A DNA stretch of 9,415 bases, from the NCBI GenBank assembly GCA_018608925.1, contig JABAYQ010000128.1, positions 1 through 9,415 on the forward strand, given 5' to 3'. Below the pieces are notes generated by a model. That model did no database searches. It was not told the origin of the DNA and saw only the letters and a program-made list of their open reading frames with translations. Every line of letters begins with the position of its first letter. The first letter of the stretch is position 1. The DNA is from Cryomorphaceae bacterium (GTDB taxonomy: Bacteria; Bacteroidota; Bacteroidia; Flavobacteriales; UBA7312). The translations under genes were made by a program, and so were the position numbers. Of the stretch, positions 1 to 6,166 are shown one piece after another.

Positions 1-95
1 CTCAAGGGCTAGAGTCTCACCTAAAACGAGCCGATATTTTATCTAAAGCAGTTCATTCCGATCATTGTCCAATTCTTTTAGATTTAGAGTTTTAA
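1..95 (+). CDS. xth: Exodeoxyribonuclease III, C-terminal end only (partial)
   Basis: The window opens inside a gene. The frame beginning at base 3 reads LKRADILSKAVHSDHCPILL and ends in DLEF before TAA at 93-95. The SDHCP block is the conserved C-terminal active-site segment of the exonuclease III/AP endonuclease family (endonuclease/exonuclease/phosphatase fold). Its Asp-His pair acts with the metal and the catalytic water. The family enzyme cuts DNA 5' of abasic sites and degrades 3' ends during base excision repair. Only about 30 residues are present, so catalytic residues further upstream cannot be checked. A related member of the same fold superfamily is possible, but the LKRADI...AVHSDHCPI spacing fits Xth best. 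Confidence 0.8.
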   Translation, partial: QGLESHLKRADILSKAVHSDHCPILLDLEF

Positions 96-102
96 TCAAA
101 CT

Positions 103-123
103 AAGTTTGTTAATAAACTTTTT
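103..123 (+). terminator. Candidate intrinsic terminator of xth
   Basis: AAGTTT (103-108) pairs with AAACTT (115-120) around a 6-nt loop and runs into a T stretch (119-123). It begins 8 nt after the xth stop codon. The stem is short and AT-rich, so strength is doubtful. An overlapping dyad, CAAACT-A-AGTTTG (97-109), would compete with this fold. Confidence 0.4.
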
Positions 124-154
124 AAGAGCGATTAAAGGCTAGGCTTCTGCCTAC

Positions 155-162
155 TATATTTG
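155..162 (+). promoter_or_regulatory. Bacteroidota-type -7 promoter box for the OmpA-like gene
   Basis: TATATTTG fits the Bacteroidota -7 consensus TAnnTTTG exactly. It would place the transcription start near 168-170, about 15 nt before the ATG at 184. No clear TTG-type -33 element is seen about 20 bp upstream. Instead a compact dyad TAGGC-TTCT-GCCTA (140-153) directly abuts the box and could be an operator within the core promoter. The box is a clean match; the operator is speculation. Confidence 0.55.
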
Positions 163-183
163 TTACACAAATTTAGAACCGCT

Positions 184-1185
184 ATGATTAATAATCGCAT
201 TTTACTTTTTTTCATTTCCATTACTATTCTTTCATCTTGCGTTACCCCTAAGGTTTATAACGAACTGATAGCTCAAGAGGAACAAACCAATAAGAATTCT
301 CAAAAAATTAAATCAGAGAATATTTCGTTAAATACCCAAAATACTGAGCTTAAGGATGAGTTAAGTAGAGTTAAGGTTTCTATAATCAAATTACAAGAAG
401 ATAGCACCGATTTAGGAATAGAATTTAGAAAATCGCAGTCAAAGTATAATACCCTTAATCAGTCTTACGAACTTTTAGCTCAGAAGAATAGTAATATGAT
501 TGAATCCAAATCAAGAGAGTCTAAACAACTACTAGAAAAATTGCAAGCAGCAAAGGATGATTTGCAACAAAAAGAAGACAGACTTAATATTTTAGAGCAA
601 GACCTATCGGTTCAGCAACAAAAATTGGATAAAACCCAACAAGAGCTAGACGATAGAGAGAGAAAAGTAGTAGAATTGGAAGGAATTATAAATAGAAAAG
701 ATTCTGTTTTACTGGCTTTGAAAGATAGAATTTCTACCGCTTTATTGGGTTTTGAAGGAGACGGCCTAACTATCACTCAAAAAAACGGTAAGGTTTATAT
801 TTCTTTAGAAGAACAATTGCTTTTTGCTTCTGGAAGCTGGACTGTCGATTCTAGAGGACAAGAAGCTCTCAGTAAGTTGGCTAAGTCTTTGGAAAGCCAA
901 CAAGACATTAGTGTTTTAATAGAAGGCCATACCGATAATATTGCTTTTGGAGGTAGAGGTCAAATTAAAGATAATTGGGATTTGAGTGTGGCTCGTGCTA
1001 CTTCTATTGTAAGAATCCTTACTGACAATAGTTCTATTTCAGAACAAAGGCTTACTGCAGCAGGAAGAGGAGAGTTTATGCCTATTGCAGATAATGCTAC
1101 TAAAGAAGGAAGAAGCGCTAATAGAAGAATTGAAATTATTCTATCTCCAAAACTAGATGACCTATATCAGTTGCTTGATAACTAA
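184..1185 (+). CDS. OmpA-family peptidoglycan-binding lipoprotein with long coiled coil
   Basis: A 333-residue lipoprotein. Residues 1-18 form a signal peptide with lipobox LSSC, so Cys19 should be lipidated. Residues about 25-180 are rich in Gln, Glu, Lys and Leu and look like a long coiled coil. Residues about 205-320 form an OmpA/MotB C-terminal domain with FASGSWTVD (214-222), EGHTDN (247-252), NWDLSVARA (264-272), AAGRGE (292-297) and SANRRIEI (311-318). Family knowledge says this domain binds the diaminopimelate stem of peptidoglycan; Asp251 and Arg271 are the likely ligands. The protein probably tethers the outer membrane to the wall across the periplasm. An upstream in-frame TTG at 160 would add eight residues before the signal peptide, but it lies inside the promoter -7 box, so ATG 184 is preferred. 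No outer-membrane barrel is present, so it is not a classical OmpA porin. The exact physiological role is unknown. Confidence 0.85.
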   Translation: MINNRILLFFISITILSSCVTPKVYNELIAQEEQTNKNSQKIKSENISLNTQNTELKDELSRVKVSIIKLQEDSTDLGIEFRKSQSKYNTLNQSYELLAQKNSNMIESKSRESKQLLEKLQAAKDDLQQKEDRLNILEQDLSVQQQKLDKTQQELDDRERKVVELEGIINRKDSVLLALKDRISTALLGFEGDGLTITQKNGKVYISLEEQLLFASGSWTVDSRGQEALSKLAKSLESQQDISVLIEGHTDNIAFGGRGQIKDNWDLSVARATSIVRILTDNSSISEQRLTAAGRGEFMPIADNATKEGRSANRRIEIILSPKLDDLYQLLDN

Positions 1186-2543
1186 GAAGCAAATAGTGCT
1201 TTAAAAACCTCTTCGATTTTAGCAACCTTTACCACTTCGATTTTATAGTCGCTTGCTTTTATTTTGTTGTATTTAGAAATAAATATTTTTTCGAAACCTA
1301 GTTTCTCCGATTCTTGAATACGTTGTTCGCATCTGTTTACTGGCCTGATTTCACCAGAAAGACCGACTTCAGCGGCAAAACTAAATTTGTCGTTTATTGC
1401 CATATCTACATTAGAAGATAAGATCGCACAAACGATGCTTAAATCTATTGCTGGGTCATCTACTTTTATTCCTCCTGTAATGTTTAAGAATACATCTTTG
1501 GCTCCGAGTCTGAATCCGCATCTTTTTTCTAAAACAGCTAGTAGCATTGACAGCCTTCTAAGATCAAAGCCTGTTGCGGAGCGTTGAGGCGTTCCGTATA
1601 CCGCCGAACTAACTAAGGCTTGGGTTTCTATCATTAGGGGACGCATTCCTTCAAGTGTAGCGCTAATAGCCACTCCGCTTAACGACTCATCTTTTTGAGA
1701 AATTAGAATTTCTGAGGGATTGCTTACTTCTCTTAGTCCAGTACTTTGCATTTCGTAAATGCCTAATTCTGCAGTTGAGCCATATCTGTTTTTGTGGGCT
1801 CTTAAAATTCGGTATACATGGTTTCTATCTCCCTCAAACTGAAGAACTACATCTACCATGTGTTCTAATACTTTTGGGCCTGCGATGTTACCGTCTTTGT
1901 TAATGTGTCCGATAATAATAACAGGAATATTGCTTTGCTTGGCGTAAGCCATTAGCTCGGAAGTACATTCTCTAATTTGAGACACACTACCTGGCGAAGA
2001 TTCTATTACGTTGGTTTGAAGAGTCTGTATTGAGTCAATCACTAAAAGTGTTGGCGACAATTTTAATGCTTGCTGAAAAAGATTTTGAGTATTTGTTTCT
2101 GTAAGTATATGGCAGCTTGTGTTAGATGCGCCCAATCTATCTGCACGCAACTTTATTTGTTTATCGCTTTCTTCTCCGGTAACGTATAAAACGTTTTGGT
2201 TTTTAATTCTTAAGGCTAATTGCAAGATTAGGGTAGATTTTCCTATTCCTGGTTCTCCTCCCAATAGGATTAATGAGCCCGAAACGATTCCCCCACCTAA
2301 AACTCTATTTAATTCCTGATCGCCTGTATTGATTCTGGCTTCATCACTTAAGGATATTTCCGATATTTTTTGTGGGGTGTTTATTTGAGAGTGATCTTGC
2401 CCACTCCATTTTTCTTTGGAAGATTTAGCCAAAACTTCTTCTGCAATAGTATTCCACTCGTTGCAATTAGTGCACTTACCATGCCACTGAGAAGACTGAG
2501 CGCCACAATTCTGGCAAAAAAAAGTTTTTTTAGTTTTTGCCAT
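1182..2543 (-). CDS. radA: DNA repair/recombination ATPase RadA (Sms)
   Basis: A 453-residue protein of typical RadA length. The N-terminus carries a four-cysteine zinc finger (Cys10, Cys13, Cys24, Cys27). The RecA-like ATPase core has Walker A GGEPGIGKST (95-104), Walker B LLVID (166-170) and the RadA-specific KNRYG motif (251-255). The C-terminal third (about 285-453) is the Lon-protease-like domain, which in RadA is structural rather than proteolytic. RadA is known as a hexameric DnaB-type helicase that drives branch migration and D-loop extension in homologous recombination. The start MAKTKKTFFCQNCG matches the family. It is the last gene of the minus-strand operon and overlaps rfaE2 by 14 nt. 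Its TAG stop shares bases 1183-1184 with the convergent OmpA-like gene, so no dedicated terminator fits between them. Confidence 0.97.
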   Translation of the reverse strand: MAKTKKTFFCQNCGAQSSQWHGKCTNCNEWNTIAEEVLAKSSKEKWSGQDHSQINTPQKISEISLSDEARINTGDQELNRVLGGGIVSGSLILLGGEPGIGKSTLILQLALRIKNQNVLYVTGEESDKQIKLRADRLGASNTSCHILTETNTQNLFQQALKLSPTLLVIDSIQTLQTNVIESSPGSVSQIRECTSELMAYAKQSNIPVIIIGHINKDGNIAGPKVLEHMVDVVLQFEGDRNHVYRILRAHKNRYGSTAELGIYEMQSTGLREVSNPSEILISQKDESLSGVAISATLEGMRPLMIETQALVSSAVYGTPQRSATGFDLRRLSMLLAVLEKRCGFRLGAKDVFLNITGGIKVDDPAIDLSIVCAILSSNVDMAINDKFSFAAEVGLSGEIRPVNRCEQRIQESEKLGFEKIFISKYNKIKASDYKIEVVKVAKIEEVFKALFAS

Positions 2544-3027
2544 GCTTTATTTTTTCTATAAAATTAGTTGTAGAATAACCTTCCAGAAATTGTAGTGATA
2601 TAACTTTTCCGCCATTTTTTTTTACGATTTGATGGCCTACAATATTTTCTTCTGTATAGTCTCCACCTTTCACTAAAATATCCGGCGATATAGATTCTAT
2701 TAATTGGATAGGCGTGTCTTGTTCGAATAAAACTACCGCATCAACAAATGCTAGACTTGCTAGCATGAGTAGTCTATCTGATTCTTTAATAAATGGGCGA
2801 TTCTTGCCTTTTAAGTTTGCTATGGAGTTATCACTGTTTAAGCCTATAATTAGTTTGTGGCCTAAGTCTGCAGCACTACTCAGATAGTGTAGGTGCCCAC
2901 TGTGAAGTATGTCAAAACAGCCATTTGTAAATACTACATCCCCATTTTTTTTCCATTCTAAACTAAGAGAAACAGCTTCAGTTAGCGTTACTATTTTATT
3001 TTGGATTAGTTGTAGGTGACTATTCAT
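2530..3027 (-). CDS. rfaE2: D-glycero-beta-D-manno-heptose 1-phosphate adenylyltransferase (stand-alone RfaE2/HldE C-terminal type)
   Basis: A 165-residue cytidylyltransferase-fold nucleotidyltransferase. FTNGCFDILHSGH (33-45) carries the HxGH nucleotide-binding signature, with KGGDY (120-124) and a C-terminal YSTTNFIEKI (151-160) typical of the RfaE2 group. The known reaction transfers AMP from ATP to heptose 1-phosphate, giving ADP-heptose for lipopolysaccharide inner core or other heptose glycans. In enterobacteria this activity is fused to the HldE kinase. Here it stands alone, so the kinase (HldA type), isomerase and phosphatase must lie elsewhere. The gene overlaps the upstream membrane-protein gene by 8 nt and radA by 14 nt, suggesting translational coupling. 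A glycerol-3-phosphate or FAD-type relative is less likely because KGGDY and GYSTT are RfaE2 traits. Confidence 0.88.
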   Translation of the reverse strand: MNSHLQLIQNKIVTLTEAVSLSLEWKKNGDVVFTNGCFDILHSGHLHYLSSAADLGHKLIIGLNSDNSIANLKGKNRPFIKESDRLLMLASLAFVDAVVLFEQDTPIQLIESISPDILVKGGDYTEENIVGHQIVKKNGGKVISLQFLEGYSTTNFIEKIKHGKN

Positions 3028-4000
3028 TGCTTTTCCTTTTTTGCAAAAAAACCATTAAAATAGAAACTCCACCAAAAGTTAAGGTCATTAGAGTTTGAGC
3101 AGTATGTACTACGGTTGCAAAAAGAAGCGCCGGGTTATATGCTACGCCTAACTCGGTGAGTCCAAGAGTAACCACGTAATGATATGCTCCGATACCTCCT
3201 TGTACGGGGGCAATCATTCCTAACCCTCCTATTACCATTGTATATAATCCGTCAACCAGGCCTAAAGCCGATGTTTGATCGATAGCGAAAAAACAAACGT
3301 AAGTCATCATTAAGTACATTAGCCAAATAATGAAAGTATGAAACCAGAAGGTCCACTTGTCCTTTAGCTGATTAATACTTAAAATACCTTCCTTTACGCC
3401 GATTAAAAAAGTAAAAATTTTGTTGTAAACAGCAGTTTTTTTAATCCACTTTTTGCTAAAGTATAAAATTAAAAAACCAGCAATTATAGCAGAAAGAAAA
3501 GCTAAGATTATGTTGCTGAAAGCAATAGCTTCAAAGTCGATTAGCTGGTTTAGAAACGAAAGAAATAGTTCGAATTTTAGAGCGAATGTAATTGCGATAA
3601 GAGAAAACAAGAACACAAAGTCAATTACTCGTTCTAAAATTATGGTTCCAAAAAGTTTGTCGACAGGTATTTTTTCTGTTTGATTAAGGCTAGTACAACG
3701 CGTTATTTCTCCTGCTCTAGGAATTGCAATATTGGTAAAGTACCCTATTGAAACTGCATAAATACTATTTGATTTTTTAACGTTGTAGCCAAATCCGTTT
3801 AGTAAAGAAACCCAGCGTAAGGCTCTGCTGACAATAGCAAAAAATCCAAAAATAATAGAGACAAATACCCATGTATAATTTACCTCTTTTAGTTGTTTTA
3901 CAAGAGATATAGGATCTGCGTTCTTAAAGGCAAAATACATCAATACGATTCCCGCACAAAAGAACAAACTGTATTTAATCCATTTTGACCAATTTTTCAA
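3020..4000 (-). CDS. UPF0104/LPG-synthase-TM-type integral membrane protein (flippase-like)
   Basis: A 326-residue polytopic inner-membrane protein. Hydrophobic segments are visible near residues 9-25, 43-57, 80-93, 118-140, 160-181, 217-240, 250-275 and 290-318. Family motifs include NIAIPRAGEITR (90-101), ILERVIDF (121-128) and APVQGGIGAYH (264-274). These match the lysylphosphatidylglycerol-synthase transmembrane family (AglD/UPF0104). Members with a soluble aminoacyl-transferase domain modify and flip phospholipid, but that domain is absent here, so the substrate is unknown. A lipid or lipid-linked-sugar flipping role is inferred from the family and from rfaE2 next door. The start is TTG at 4000-3998, two bases after the panD stop. 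No ATG lies nearby upstream, and the next Met (residue 21) would cut into the first membrane helix, so TTG is the best choice. The gene overlaps rfaE2 by 8 nt. Confidence 0.85.
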   Translation of the reverse strand: MKNWSKWIKYSLFFCAGIVLMYFAFKNADPISLVKQLKEVNYTWVFVSIIFGFFAIVSRALRWVSLLNGFGYNVKKSNSIYAVSIGYFTNIAIPRAGEITRCTSLNQTEKIPVDKLFGTIILERVIDFVFLFSLIAITFALKFELFLSFLNQLIDFEAIAFSNIILAFLSAIIAGFLILYFSKKWIKKTAVYNKIFTFLIGVKEGILSINQLKDKWTFWFHTFIIWLMYLMMTYVCFFAIDQTSALGLVDGLYTMVIGGLGMIAPVQGGIGAYHYVVTLGLTELGVAYNPALLFATVVHTAQTLMTLTFGGVSILMVFLQKRKSNE

Positions 4001-4002
4001 AA

Positions 4003-4347
4003 CTATAAAGTATTATCTGGGTTAGGAAAAACTAAAGATGGAGAAAAGCTTTTTGCCTCTTCAAAATCCATTATGCAATATGAAATAATGATTACAATAT
4101 CTCCTTTTTGTACTTTTCTGGCAGCAGGCCCATTTAAACAGATTTCGCCTTTATTTCTGTCTCCTTTAATTACGTAAGTTTCCAGTCGTTCTCCGTTATT
4201 AACATTAACAATTTGAACTTTCTCTCCTTCTATTAAATTGGCCGCATCCATTAAAGCTTCATCAATAGTAATGCTGCCTATGTAGTTTAGGTCAGCATCG
4301 CTAACGGTTGCCCTGTGAATCTTGGATTTTACTACCTCTATATTCAT
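4003..4347 (-). CDS. panD: Aspartate 1-decarboxylase proenzyme
   Basis: A 114-residue pyruvoyl enzyme that decarboxylates L-aspartate to beta-alanine for pantothenate and CoA synthesis. Self-cleavage between Gly24 and Ser25 (YIGSITID) creates the pyruvoyl group. Lys9, His11, Arg54, Tyr58 and Asn72 all fall at the same positions as in the E. coli enzyme when translation starts at the ATG at 4347-4345. The longer frame from 4365 would add six residues (MSKFVP) and shift every catalytic position, so the shorter start is preferred. With it panD begins 10 nt after the panC stop instead of overlapping it by 8 nt. The product of PanD is the direct substrate of its neighbour PanC, which explains the pairing. 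No frameshift or missing catalytic residue is seen. Confidence 0.95.
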   Translation of the reverse strand: MNIEVVKSKIHRATVSDADLNYIGSITIDEALMDAANLIEGEKVQIVNVNNGERLETYVIKGDRNKGEICLNGPAARKVQKGDIVIIISYCIMDFEEAKSFSPSLVFPNPDNTL

Positions 4348-4357
4348 AGGTACAAAT

Positions 4358-5206
4358 TTACTCATTTAGCATTAAATTATCTATTAATCTTACGTTCTCT
4401 ACAAACACTGCTACAAGCATAACTATTTTTTGACCTTCTTTTCTTTTGTAGATTGGTTCCAGCATTGATGTTTCAGCTATACTAACGTAGTCTATTTTCG
4501 AATTTGGGATTTTTTGTAGTTTATTTTTCGCTGCTAAGATTATTTCTGGAATTTCAATTTTTTCTAATTCAGATTTTGCTTCCTTCATCGAACTATAAAT
4601 TATGCCAGCGTCAGACTTTGCTTTCTCGGAAAGCAATAGGTTTCGCGAGCTTTTTGCTAGTCCGTTTGTTTCCCTTGCTGTTTCACAGCCTACAATTTCT
4701 ATCCCTAAGTTTAGCTGATTAGACATGTGTTGAATAATTGCTAATTGCTGAAAGTCTTTTTTGCCGAAATATGCTTTTTGGGGCTCTATAATTTGGAATA
4801 AACGGTGAACTACGTTGCAAACCCCGTTGAAGTGTCCTGGTCTTTTTTCTCCTTCAAATAAAAGGTCTAATCCGTTTAGCGAGTATGTTTTTAGTTTTTG
4901 TTCTTTAGGAAACACTTCCTCAACCGAAGGAACAAATAATATGTCGCAATTCGCTTGCTGCAATAGGGTAATATCTTTATCTATAGTTTTAGGGTAGGAA
5001 GCAAAATCATCTGGATTATTAAATTGGGTCGGATTTATAAAGATACTACACACGACTATATCGCACTCTTTTTTTGCCAAATCAATTAAAGTAACATGGC
5101 CTTGATGCAAGGCTCCCATTGTAGCAACAAAACCTATTTTTAAATTTTTAAAAGAGGTCTGCTCTATTGTTTTTTGATATTCAACAATTGTAGTCGTTAC
5201 TTGCAT
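4358..5206 (-). CDS. panC: Pantothenate synthetase (pantoate--beta-alanine ligase)
   Basis: A 282-residue cytoplasmic enzyme that joins pantoate and beta-alanine with ATP to give pantothenate. The adenylate-forming HIGH-like motif is MGALHQGH (30-37). Other family blocks are INPTQF (57-62), RPGHFNGVC (122-130), FGKKD followed by Gln153 (147-153), and the KMSKS-like KSSRN (185-189). Length and motif order are normal. It is the first gene of the minus-strand operon and shares the pathway with panD immediately downstream; panB is not in the window. The ATG at 5206-5204 gives the expected N-terminus, with about 29 residues before the HIGH block. No clear TAnnTTTG promoter box is seen on the minus strand before it. 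Confidence 0.97.
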   Translation of the reverse strand: MQVTTTIVEYQKTIEQTSFKNLKIGFVATMGALHQGHVTLIDLAKKECDIVVCSIFINPTQFNNPDDFASYPKTIDKDITLLQQANCDILFVPSVEEVFPKEQKLKTYSLNGLDLLFEGEKRPGHFNGVCNVVHRLFQIIEPQKAYFGKKDFQQLAIIQHMSNQLNLGIEIVGCETARETNGLAKSSRNLLLSEKAKSDAGIIYSSMKEAKSELEKIEIPEIILAAKNKLQKIPNSKIDYVSIAETSMLEPIYKRKEGQKIVMLVAVFVENVRLIDNLMLNE

Positions 5207-5242
5207 TTATTGGGTTTTAAGGAGGTAAATTTAATGTTTTAC

Positions 5243-5273
5243 TTGGTTTATGGCTATAAAATTCGTACTTTTG
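5243..5273 (+). promoter_or_regulatory. Bacteroidota-type promoter of the GT5-like/DUF4270/glmS operon
   Basis: TTG at 5243-5245 and TACTTTTG at 5266-5273 match the Bacteroidota -33 (TTG) and -7 (TAnnTTTG) elements with a 20-bp spacer, which is the expected distance. The start of transcription would fall near 5279-5281, leaving a leader of about 45 nt before the ATG at 5326. This is the best promoter in the window and should drive all three plus-strand genes to 9222. Confidence 0.7.
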
Positions 5274-5280
5274 CTTACTG

Positions 5281-5300
5281 ACTTTTAATCTGTTAAAAGT
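5281..5300 (+). promoter_or_regulatory. Inverted repeat at the predicted transcription start
   Basis: ACTTTTAA (5281-5288) and TTAAAAGT (5293-5300) form a perfect 8-bp stem around the loop TCTG. It starts 7 nt after the -7 box, so it would be the first structure of the mRNA or an operator covering +1. A 5' stem can protect a transcript from decay, and a dyad at +1 can bind a repressor; sequence alone does not decide. It is not followed by a T tract, so it is not a terminator. Confidence 0.5.
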
Positions 5301-5325
5301 GTCTATAAATTTAGCAAGGATGGAT

Positions 5326-6150
5326 ATGCAAAAGAAAAGAGTACTATTTGTTTCACAAGAGATAAGCCCTTATTTATCGGAATCTAAGATTTCTGATTTA
5401 GGAAGAACTGTTCCTCAAGGAATCATGGAGAAAGGTAAGGACATTAGAATATTCATGCCAAAGTTTGGGTGTATAAACGAAAGAAGAAATCAATTGCACG
5501 AAGTAATTCGTTTGTCGGGAATGAATATGATTCTTGATAATCTTGATTATCCTTTAATTATTAAAGTTGCATCATTGCAGCCTGTAAGAATGCAGGTTTA
5601 CTTTATCGAAAACGAAGATTATTTCCCTAAGAAGACATTTATGCATGAGCTTGACGGAGATTTTTTCGACTTTCATGACGAAAGAGCTATCTTCTTCTGT
5701 AGGGGAGTTTTAGAAACGGTTAAAAAGTTAGGATGGGCTCCAGACGTGGTTCATTGTGGAGGCTGGATGACTGCTCTTGTTCCTTTGTATTTAAAGAAGG
5801 CGTTTGCTGACGATCCTATTTTTTCTAACACTAAAATTGTTTATTCTGTATTTGAGCAAGAGATTGGCGGAGAGTTAAGTGCTGATATGTCAAGAAAGGC
5901 TATAGTTCAGGGAGTAGAAGAAGCTGACGTTGCTATTATTTCTGAGCCGAAAATCAATAATTTACACAAAATTGCTATTGATTTCGCAGACGCTGTAATT
6001 TCTGGAAGTGAAAACATTGATCCTGAAATAGAAAAATATATAATAGAATCAGGAAAGAGTTCGTTAAACTACCATTCAGACGAAGATTGTACCGATGCAT
6101 TTGATGCTTTGTACGATGAGTTGCTGGAAGAAGAAGTAGTACTATCTTAA
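5326..6150 (+). CDS. Glycogen/starch-synthase-like protein, GT5 N-terminal domain only, probably non-catalytic
   Basis: A 274-residue cytoplasmic protein resembling the N-terminal Rossmann half of GT5 glycogen synthases: KRVLFVSQEISPY (4-16), RIFMPKFG (41-48), INERR (50-54), DFHDERAIFFCRGVLETV (115-132) and DVVHCGGWMTALVPLYLKK (140-158). True GlgA is about 480 residues, with a second GT-B domain that is wholly absent here. The KTGGL sugar-nucleotide loop reads KISDL (21-25) and the HxHDW motif reads HCGGW (143-147), so synthase activity is unlikely. As I recall, similar short proteins are widespread in Bacteroidota beside panC and glmS; their role is not known to me. ATG 5326 gives MQKKRVLF, aligning with that group, and has AAGGA five bases upstream. 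ATG 5320 and GTG 5299 are alternatives. The tail is acidic. It is the first gene of the operon, 16 nt before the lipoprotein gene. Confidence 0.8.
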   Translation: MQKKRVLFVSQEISPYLSESKISDLGRTVPQGIMEKGKDIRIFMPKFGCINERRNQLHEVIRLSGMNMILDNLDYPLIIKVASLQPVRMQVYFIENEDYFPKKTFMHELDGDFFDFHDERAIFFCRGVLETVKKLGWAPDVVHCGGWMTALVPLYLKKAFADDPIFSNTKIVYSVFEQEIGGELSADMSRKAIVQGVEEADVAIISEPKINNLHKIAIDFADAVISGSENIDPEIEKYIIESGKSSLNYHSDEDCTDAFDALYDELLEEEVVLS

Positions 6151-6166
6151 AAAAAGCATAATTACA

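Larger units (their letters stand above)
5207..5325. promoter_or_regulatory. Divergent control region between panC and the glmS operon
   Basis: This 119-bp gene-free stretch must hold promoters for both operons. The rightward promoter and an inverted repeat are listed separately. For panC, only seven-of-eight matches (TAAATTTA at 5226-5233 and 5306-5313) to the -7 consensus are seen. That sequence is its own reverse complement, and the two copies start exactly 80 bp apart. A perfect Shine-Dalgarno string AAGGAGGT (5219-5226) lies 7 nt before an ATG that opens a 15-codon frame (5234-5281). On the panC side the same bases read as the anti-Shine-Dalgarno core. Its meaning is unclear. Confidence 0.6.

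Noticed and set aside
1187..1201. Short AAGCA/TGCTT stem after the OmpA-like stop as a terminator
   Set aside because: It is a 5-bp stem followed by TAAAAA rather than a T tract, and it lies inside radA codons.
1387..2561. Several 60-70 codon plus-strand frames opposite radA
   Set aside because: They lie antisense to a clearly conserved gene and their translations show no recognisable protein features.
4618..4636. Perfect 8-bp inverted repeat TTGCTTTC/GAAAGCAA within panC
   Set aside because: It has a 3-nt loop, lies mid-gene and is not followed by a T tract on the transcribed strand. The codons for LLSEKAK explain it well enough.
3453..4997. Plus-strand frames of 60-76 codons opposite the membrane-protein and panC genes
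   Set aside because: They are shadows of real minus-strand genes without plausible starts or domain signals.
5535..5551. GATAATC/GATTATC dyad and repeated TTGATwAT words in the GT5-like gene
   Set aside because: The loop is only 2 nt, and the words reflect the LDNLDYP coding sequence in an AT-rich gene.
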